From Metarhizium brunneum (taxonomy: Eukaryota > Ascomycota > Sordariomycetes > Hypocreales > Clavicipitaceae): a stretch of 64,000 nucleotides of DNA. Below, in pieces: positions 56,901 through 64,000 of the stretch. The stretch is from NCBI RefSeq assembly GCF_013426205.1, contig NC_089422.1, positions 6,661,001-6,725,000 on the forward strand, in the 5' to 3' direction. Position 1 is the first letter of the stretch. Each line of letters opens with the position of its first letter. The translations under genes were made by a program, and so were the position numbers. The notes under the pieces were generated by a model. That model searched no databases and was not told where the DNA came from. It saw only the letters and a program-made list of their open reading frames with translations.

Positions 56901-58590
56901 AAATGAATGCCCATCACCTCACGTGGAATTCAAACGGTTCATGAACCTATCGATCTCCTTCTACTGCATTGCCGACGCAAGAGCACAGACTGTCTCTGTT
57001 TCGGGTCCCCAGCAAACATCGAAACCAAGGGTAGACAGGATGACTCTTGGCCGTTTGCTCATTGGTGTGTGCGATGTTATGTACATGTATGTACTATGTT
57101 GTACGTTCTCCGTCCTTGCACGCAGTGAAACTCTGCTCCGTGTACTCCGTACATGTCTCGGACCCATCTGTTGGTGGCGTTTGAAGAGAAAAGCGTTTGT
57201 GTGCCTTGGATTTAGGCTCGCTGCTCAAGCCCGTGCGTCTCAAACAACAACCCTGTCTCCAAGTCAGTGGATGTACTTTTTAGTCATCATACAATTCCCT
57301 GGTATTTCCTCTGTTGCAGGTATTGGCTGGTAAGAAAGAGGGAGAGCCCGTTGGAAATGAGGCGGATCTCGTGTTGTGAACAACACACCAGTCACCAGTC
57401 ACGACTGTCTGCCTCCCTGACAGGGTCGCAAAAAAAGACGCAGGCAGAGATCAACAAAGAGCTCGGGGCTGTCACCCAGCAGCCAAATAAAGTGAACAAG
57501 CCCGTCGATGCACCGAGCAAGCCCGAGAAAACCTGTTTGGCCCATGTCTTGCCATCAAGAGAGGAAATTGCAAACAATAGATGGTGGAGTCGTTGGTACA
57601 AGGTCCATTCGACGGACAATCTGAATGTGATAGTACTAGTACTAGTACTAGTACTCCGTAGAAGCCAGCATCATTTTGGCTCCACTTACCAAGAAGAATT
57701 ACAACGCCATTTAACTGCGATACGGAATATTGTACGTACACACGGAGTAATCCGCACTTCGTACATGTAGAACCAGAATCAATCCATGCGAAACTATGTA
57801 TGTACGTCTTGCAGTGATGGGCAGGGGGGAATCTTCCGCCATTAAAGCCGTGGCTTTCTAGATGTCTGGTGCATGTCATACCACCCTAAGGGTCTGACTA
57901 GCAGGGTTGATTAGAAGAGAATGCAGATGTGTGTTGCACGCAAAATCTACCGCGGTGGTCATGTACATGTCGTAATTTGTGTCTTCTATCAGACAGAATA
58001 ATAGTATTATAATGTGAAGACCACATCGCCAGTTCGCCATCATTTTTATCAGCATATTGATGAAATGTATAATGGATAAAGTATAGATTGGTGAACCCAG
58101 TGGTTATTTAATAGATGATTCATTGTATATAATGTTACAAGCAGTGGGTTTAGGGTAGGTGAGTGGCCATGATAGGAGTCAATTGCTATACTAAGCTACG
58201 ATGCTCACCACACGTTGCTGCGAGACAAATACGGGGCAGCAGGGCCACACTAGACTCAAAGAAAATCCATCTCATAGCTAAATCACTGCGACAATGCAAT
58301 CTCTCGAACAACTCTTTACCAAAGGCAAGGTAGCCCAGATAGTATCACGAAATGCATGAGCCACCTGTGGCACCCCCTTCCCTATAATTGGTCAGCATTT
58401 GTACTGCGCCACAGCAATACATGTGCAACCGCCACGCGACATCAACCGACCTGAAGCTGGAATGTGCACGACTCGAGCATACGACAATACTATTGCTCCG
58501 CACATTCCGCGTAGCTGCCCATACAATGCATTGAGCTGGCAGCGCCTTAGTGATGACTGATGAAAAACTGCGCTTTACGATTTCTTCACG
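53945..58590. other. Gene-poor region
   Basis: 4.6 kb without a recognisable gene. The first few hundred bases are the DUF1996 promoter. Open frames are short, overlapping and without domains. Repeats seen are four AGTACT units at 57632-57655 followed by TACTCCGTA, and TACGGAGTA-type motifs at 56796-56805 and 57142-57152. AT content rises towards 58 kb. No terminal repeats, tRNA or coding remnants were recognised. Confidence 0.5.
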
Positions 58591-61374
58591 ATGGACGATC
58601 TCTCGGGCCTTGATTGGTCCAAACCGACGGGCTCGCAACCCAAACAACCCTCCATGTCGATTCCCATGAACTCGTCCTACCCAACATTGCGACCAACTCC
58701 GCCCCCGGCCGGTTCAGGACGTACTACGCCTTCGTCGACGTCACAAGCGCCGGGTGTTTCATCGCCATTGTCTAAATCTGCTGCCAAGCCAGCGCAGGAC
58801 AGCTTCAGCAATTTAATGAACTTTGGCCCCGCGAAGGCGAAACAAAACCTGTCCTTGGCCGAACGACAAGCGCAACTCGAGGCTGAGAAGAGGAAGAAAC
58901 AAGACGAGAGAAAAAAACAGGCGGAAGCGCAATTTGGCAGCGCGCAGCAATGGGATGCTTTGGGATCGCGCACATTTACTCCCAGCCCTAGCATACCCCC
59001 TTCCGCCGTGTCAAATGGAGCTGCCAACGACGACGACGACTTGTTTGCTGCCTTCAACAAAGATACCAAGGTGGACAATTCAAGCCACTACCCTCCCCCG
59101 ACATCACTTCGTTCGACACCCCTCGAGGAGAAGAAGACGTTGGATTTGAGTAATCCAAGTGCTTGGGGTGCCTCGAGCATTCCTACCGACATCAATAATG
59201 ACGCAAACGCGAATGGGTTTGACGATGACGATGACCCGTTTGGGCTGAACGATCTGAAGCCAAGCGGACAATCTACAGCCCCTGCACAAGCGACCGCGGG
59301 GGGTGATGATGATTTCCTTGGTGATCTGGCTAAGCCCGTTGAAGAAGTCCGTATGAAACAACAGCAGCAGCAGCAGTCCGAACCTGGTAAACCGATTGAG
59401 GATGACGATTCCACTTCATCAGAAGATGAACATTCACGGCCACGACAACAACAACGGGAGACCAGGGGAGACGCTGGCGTAAGCACGGCACTCGATCGAG
59501 CCGTGGCACAACTTGTGGACTATGGATTCTCTCCCGAGGATGCGCGACGCGGGTTGACTGAGAGCGGCGCGGGGCTTAATGTACAAGCCGCGGCAAATTG
59601 GTTATTGGATGATGCCCATAGGAAGGCCAAAGAAAACTCTCAAGGACGGAGCTCTTCGACCAGTTCCGGTCGGATTGCCAGCCCACATGAGCGTCAAGCA
59701 GGCGGTTTCTCTGGACGGGGTGGCGACTCTGACTTGACCAAGTCTGCGGCCACGGTGGGCAGCAGTCTGTTCAAAACTGCAAATTCGTTATGGAAATCCG
59801 GGCAGAAGAAGGTGCAGCGAGCTGTGGCAGACTTTCAACAAGACGGTGGCGATCCGAGTCAACCAAGGTGGATGCGTGACGCCCAACTCGGGCGAGGGCA
59901 CGATGCTGGGCATGCCAGCCAGGATGCCACCGATGAAGCTATGGCTTTAGAAACTGGTGGCAGAACAAAGCCAAGCAGGACGAATAGCCGGCCGGCAGCC
60001 GACCGTCGACTAGGCTTGCAGCAGTCGCGAACATCATCGCCGTCGGCAACATCGTCTGGAAACCAGAGCCGAAATAGTCCCGTGCCCCGGTGGCAGCAGA
60101 CTTCGTCGCCTTCAGTGTCTGACGCTAGATCAAGGCTAAATAGAATGAACATTGACGACGATGACGGCTTCTTTGTCAGCGCAAACAGAAGAAAGAAGAC
60201 GACCCCTGCGCCAACAGAAGAGCCAAGACAGCCAGATGATGAACCGAATTTGCTCTTCAGCACCGAGGCGCCAAAGCCGTCGCAGCCGTTGCCCCAACAT
60301 CCGGCGCAACGCCAAACCCCACCATTCATGAAGCAGTCGCAGGCAACGCCTCCGGCCTCGCAAAGGGTCACCCCAAAGCCGGCTCGACAAGCCCCTCCCA
60401 TCGGCGCAGCAGCTCTTCAATCGTCTACCAGGCACCGGCTGGAAGGCTCTGCGCATTTCAAGCGAGGAGACTATAGCATGGCTCATTCATCATACTCTAA
60501 TTCCATGTCTGGCATCCCGGATGGGCATCCGTTAATGATCATCCTTCTCACGAACCGTGCGCTGACGGCCATCAAGACGGGGGACACGAAACAAGCCGTC
60601 AGAGATGCTGACGAGGCATTGAAACTCATTGGTCCTGAAAACGGCCAAGGCGAAAGCATTGCCGTCCAAGGGGAAGACGGCAAGGACGAAACCAGAAACA
60701 TGAAGGATCTGTACGGCAAGGCACTCACTCGAAAGGCCGAGGCCTTGGAGCAAATGGAGAAATGGGGCGACGCCCTCAACGTGTGGGAGCAATGCGTTGC
60801 AACGGGCGTAGGCGGGGTGACAGCCACCAAAGGTCGCCAGCGGTGCAGAGACATTGCCGCGCCGAGGCCCAAAGCACCGGCGCCAAAGCCAGCAGCGAAG
60901 CCGAGACCCAAACCCTCTGCGACGGCGGCCCTGTCCTCGGGAAACAGCTCCGAGGCAGTCACCAGGCTACGCGAGGCGAATGCGGCAGCGGCCAGGGAGG
61001 ACGATGAGAAGTTTGCGCTCGCGGACCAGGTTGATGCCAGAGTGGGAGCGTGGCGGGACGGCAAGAGAGACAACCTGCGAGCCCTCATAGCCAGTTTAGA
61101 CCAGGTGCTGTGGGAGAATAGCGGATGGAAAAAGGTCGGCTTGCACGAGCTGGTCGTGGCCAACAAGGTCAAGATTTCGTACATGAAGGCCATTGCCAAG
61201 ACTCACCCGGATAAGGTAAGCTCTCGGTCCCTTTTTGTTTGTTGCCTATAGAGTTGCTAATTGGTGCCATAGCTGCCGCAGACCGCGAGCACAGAGGCCC
61301 GGCTTATTGCTGCCATGGTATTTGCTACCCTCAACGAAAGCTGGGACAAGTTCAAGGCGGAGAACGGACTTTGA
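58591..61374 (+). CDS. SWA2: Auxilin-like clathrin-uncoating co-chaperone (UBA-TPR-J)
   Basis: The model is join(58591..61215, 61273..61374), 908 aa, like yeast Swa2 but longer. It recruits Hsp70 to clathrin-coated vesicles for uncoating. In order: a disordered N-terminus with a Lys/Gln/Glu coiled coil (residues about 85-115) and D-D-L-F-type clathrin/adaptor motifs (D-D-D-L-F-A-A-F); a UBA domain (about 300-345, V-A-Q-L-V-D-Y-G-F); a TPR-like helical block (about 610-750, R-L-E-G-S-A-H-F-K-R-G-D-Y then N-R-A-L-T-A-I-K); and a C-terminal J domain (about 830-908) with the H-P-D motif in K-T-H-P-D-K. The single intron (57 bp, GTAAGC donor, TGCTAAT branch site) directly follows the H-P-D-K codons, as is common for auxilins. 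Cytosolic. No damage seen. Confidence 0.94.
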
Positions 61375-61617
61375 AGTAGAAGAGTTGGAATACAGCATGA
61401 TGAGGCATATGATAGACTATGAGCATGTGATTTTTTTTTCTTTATAAATATTACTATTCGCGTCGCTCCTTTCTGGAGCGGCAGTTGAAGAAGGACGGTA
61501 CCGCCATTGTCGCTCTAGAGACAAAAAAAAAGAAACACCGTGGTATGCTACATGTACACGTTGCAGAATGACGAGGCACCCCCCTTCCTTGCATGGACAT
61601 ACATGGATGGCGTCCTT

Positions 61618-62183
61618 CTATAAGCCCAGCATGCGCCTGACACCGTCGCGGACCTTGTTCTCGTAGTCTGCCCGCCGCTCGCGCCACATCTTGGCCGCTT
61701 CGACGTTGGCGGGGCTCTCGTCGTTGGGCTCGGCGAGCATGCTCATGACGGAGATGAGGATCTTTTCGACGGACTGGATCGGGGACCAGCGCTCAGAGGC
61801 GTGCTCGTAGTGGTTCGGGTCGTCGCCGGGCGGGTGGAGGATGGAGATGCACACCAGGCCACTGGGGTAGACTGCTGCTTGTCAGCGATCGCGGGGAGGG
61901 CGGGAAAAGGCGCGCGAGGTTCATCAGGTACCGTACCGTTGGGGTGCCACATGTCGGCGAGGAACTTCATGGTCGGCGGCGCGAGCGGGTAGTCCTTGGG
62001 GAACTTCAGCTCGGCGGGGAAGACGCCGCCTTCAAAGGGCGTGCCCTCGGGGCCTTGGATGAGGCATTCCCAGTGGAGGAGGTCGTCCTCGGAGACGGGG
62101 CCGGCGGTGATGCCCTCGGGGGGGCTGTTTGTCAGGGCGCGGTATTCTTGGAGGAGGCGCCGGTGGGCGGTGGACTGGGCCAT
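61618..62183 (-). CDS. UBC7: Ubiquitin-conjugating enzyme E2, Ubc7 type (ERAD)
   Basis: The model is complement(join(61618..61871, 61937..62183)), 166 aa, the normal Ubc7 length. Ubc7 charges ubiquitin for ER-associated degradation with ligases such as Hrd1 and Doa10. The H-P-N motif (M-W-H-P-N) is split from the catalytic Cys segment (G-L-V-C-I-S-I-L-H) by the intron. The acidic insertion after the Cys ([11 protein letters not shown]) is diagnostic for the Ubc7/UBE2G class. The C-terminal helices ([10 protein letters not shown]) are well conserved. The intron (65 bp, GTACGG donor, GCTGACA branch site, CAGCAG acceptor) is in phase. The ATG at 62183 was chosen because the family starts A-Q-S-T-A; further upstream codons are Arg/Pro-rich leader. 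It is cytosolic, recruited to the ER by a Cue1-like partner not seen here. Confidence 0.96.
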
Positions 62184-62438
62184 GGTGCCGGTGGTGAGAC
62201 GGGCGTGGTGGTTGGGTCGCCGGGTTTGCGGGCTGCGGGCGAGGTGAGGTCGACGACGGCTGAACCGAGGCGGTGATGGATGGCGGGGCATTCATCGTCA
62301 GTGTTGGAATTGAGGGAGGCTGACGTAATTCCCGCCCGGGGGCGTGGGTCCTGTCGGCGCCGATTAATGCCGGTTGGCCGCACATGCTTGAAGTCACCGA
62401 CACCTCACCGCTCTCCTTGTATTGGTCCAGTCACTCAC

Positions 62439-62647
62439 TGCAGGTCTGATGCACAAATCGCAGCCTTGGAGGTCAACTGCTGTTGATACATACGGGAGCA
62501 GGAGCGGGCAGAGTTGGTCAAGGGCTGGCATACGCTTGTCACTTTGAGAATAACGTCATCTGGATGCTGTATCTTGGGCAAGTCAACCTCTTGGACCTTG
62601 ACCTTGAATGGGCCATTGTAGTTGACGGCTTTCATGGTTGATGCCAT
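62439..62647 (-). pseudogene. 5' fragment of a zinc-type alcohol dehydrogenase
   Basis: Two exons of a medium-chain (zinc) alcohol dehydrogenase: 62534..62647 and 62439..62464. They read M-K-A-V-N-Y-N-G-P-F-K-V-K-V, then D-D-V-I-L-K-V-T-S, then A-A-I-C-A-S-D-L, the start of the catalytic fold with the first zinc-ligand Cys. Intron 1 (GTATGC donor, CCAAG acceptor) and the donor of intron 2 (GTGAGT at 62438) are intact and in phase. The remaining roughly 320 residues are not there: the next 255 bp carry no GHE-motif, cofactor fold or acceptor-led exon, and then UBC7 begins on the same strand. A deletion or rearrangement between these genes is the simplest explanation. No disabling point change is seen in what remains. 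Confidence 0.8.
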
Positions 62648-64000
62648 GGCGGGAGGAATGGGTGTATTCGTCTTTTGCACGAGAGACGAAGGACTACGAC
62701 AACCGTGGTGTTGCAACACGACTGGTGGCTTCTAAAAAGGAGTCTTTCGGAACAAGGGCGAGTCGTCTTTTCTCTTCTACGTCTTCGGATGCGGGGAAAC
62801 TCGACGGGCGGAAATCTTGGCCTCTGACGTGGTAATGATACTTTGTCGAGCAACTAACTCGAGTTGACGCCAAGTCGGGATTGGCCAGTTTCCACATTGG
62901 GCAACGGCCTCTCGCTGGGCGACAAGATAAAATGTCGACGATGGCAATGTTTGGTGACTCGGTCGAAACTCGGCCACCCGGGCTACTGTCATTGTCAATT
63001 TAAAATGTTGATGTAAACTTGGTATTTTGCGCCGCTTTGTAACTTGCTGACCATGGGTCGTACAAGTCTGATGGTGAATGTTCTCGCTGTTCGGGACATG
63101 GACGAGGATGCCAATGTTGGGAATTGGACCCATATATTTCTCGGTTCAAAGGTGCGGAAGAGGTTATTATGTTTATGTCTTGCTCTTAATTAGCTCAGTT
63201 TCGTACTAGTAAGACAGGATGCAACAGCAATGTCCGCGGGGAGTCGATGAAATAGTTAGGCTCCCAGAGGTCGACGAGAGGCAACCTTTTGAACTGAAAT
63301 CCTTCTTTAAAGTCTACTAGCAGCAGGAGTCGCTTGCACCACAAGGCGCGGCGTGCTCCAAGGCTTTTGGCAACCTCGGCAACGTCTTTGGGTACTTGCA
63401 AAGCAAGGCATGGAAACGCCTCAAATATTGATGCCAATGTGGTACAAACAAAGTGCCCAGGACCTGGATATGATGCTGGAACAGGCTCGCCAATCTCTGT
63501 CCATGGATGGCAACAAGAGCCCCTGGTATGATTCACCGTGCACACCTTCTAGATGCGGCCGAGCCCGTCTTGTACCCTGTTCAAGCGCCGGGTTTCCGAT
63601 GGGGACATTCTGTACCGTCTGCAAGGTTGTGGCCCACCATTGGCGACATGTGTTAAGCGAGCTCAGGGATGTCTGCCTAGTGCAGAGCTTAAATGTGCTG
63701 CTGTACATGGGTCCTGTTGGTTGCTGCCAGAACCAAAAAGTTGAAAAGTTGTTTGAAAAACAGCAATCCGGGGCAACACGTCTTGCCAAGACGTAGGCAG
63801 AGGGAGGAGGCGGCTCGCCCGGTTCAACAAACAAGGTGCTACTGAATGATAGAAGTATGGTGGCAAATGGACAAATATCGAAACAATTCTAAAAGATGAT
63901 AGCCTAAATACCAAGTTGTTATATAGTATAGTCCTTTATTGATAGTTTTCCACCACAAGAGACCAGTCAACACTCATACAAACAAGCATAAGACGTCGTG
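62648..64000. other. Intergenic to window end
   Basis: 1.35 kb. A minus-strand run at about 63195-63500 (A-L-Q-V-P-K-D-V-A-E-V-A, then P-L-V-D-L-W-E-P-N-Y) has some coding look. It has no ATG-led model and competes with frames on the other strand, so a decayed fragment is possible. Nothing else was recognised. Confidence 0.4.

Noticed and set aside
63195..63834. Minus-strand frames near the window end
   Set aside because: Several partial frames with stops between them, no ATG-led model and strong competing frames; at most a decayed fragment.

Overview
The window is eukaryotic nuclear DNA from a filamentous ascomycete. Genes carry short introns (about 47-230 bp) with GTAAGT/GTATGT-type donors, CTAAC/CTGAC-type branch sites and AG acceptors. 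The gene content fits a Sordariomycete, most likely Hypocreales (a Metarhizium/Pochonia-like fungus); the order is inferred from gene families, not proven. There is no operon structure and no biosynthetic gene cluster, and genes lie on both strands. All exon joins below were worked out by hand from splice signals and reading phase.

Layout. 2.1-7.6 kb: a very large cytosolic protein with C-terminal Sel1-like repeats. 9.6-11.2 kb: an F-box protein. 12.4-14.7 kb: poly(ADP-ribose) polymerase (BRCT-WGR-PARP). 15.1-17.7 kb: a transcription factor with two consecutive Zn2Cys6 clusters. 18.9-21.7 kb: a small conserved protein and a DUF6590-like membrane protein. 23.3-27.5 kb: an Old Yellow Enzyme reductase and a seven-helix fungal rhodopsin-fold membrane protein. 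28.0-29.0 kb: an intron-containing tRNA-Arg(ACG) and a solo LTR with an intact target-site duplication. 29.3-33.5 kb: a GH76 (Dfg5/Dcw1) wall mannosidase and a secreted phage-type GH24 lysozyme with an SH3-like domain. 33.5-37.4 kb: a gene-poor stretch with possible gene remnants. 37.5-39.5 kb: a siderophore-iron transporter. 39.7-43.6 kb: three surface or secreted proteins (a Cys-rich secreted protein, an X325/Bim1-like copper-protein relative and a GPI-anchored Cys-rich protein). 43.8-45.8 kb: a coiled-coil protein and ICln/pICln, divergently arranged. 46.5-53.9 kb: a secreted carboxylesterase, a single-pass disordered membrane protein and a DUF1996 secreted protein. 53.9-58.6 kb: gene-poor. 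58.6-62.2 kb: auxilin (UBA-TPR-J) and the ERAD E2 enzyme Ubc7. 62.4-62.6 kb: the first two exons of an alcohol dehydrogenase whose remainder is missing.

Main points for a second look. (1) The 19-bp arrangement TTATCWGAT-G-ATCAGATAA, two inverted SreA-type iron-GATA sites 1 bp apart, occurs twice: upstream of the siderophore transporter, and between the X325 gene and the GPI-anchored Cys-rich gene. This links an uncharacterised surface-protein locus to iron regulation. (2) A near-perfect 27-bp-stem RNA-type hairpin lies at 11.51-11.59 kb; its imperfect positions are all G:U wobbles. (3) The transcription factor has a tandem Zn2Cys6 array. (4) The alcohol dehydrogenase is truncated beside UBC7. 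(5) The motif TACGGAGTA(C) recurs in about ten intergenic places.
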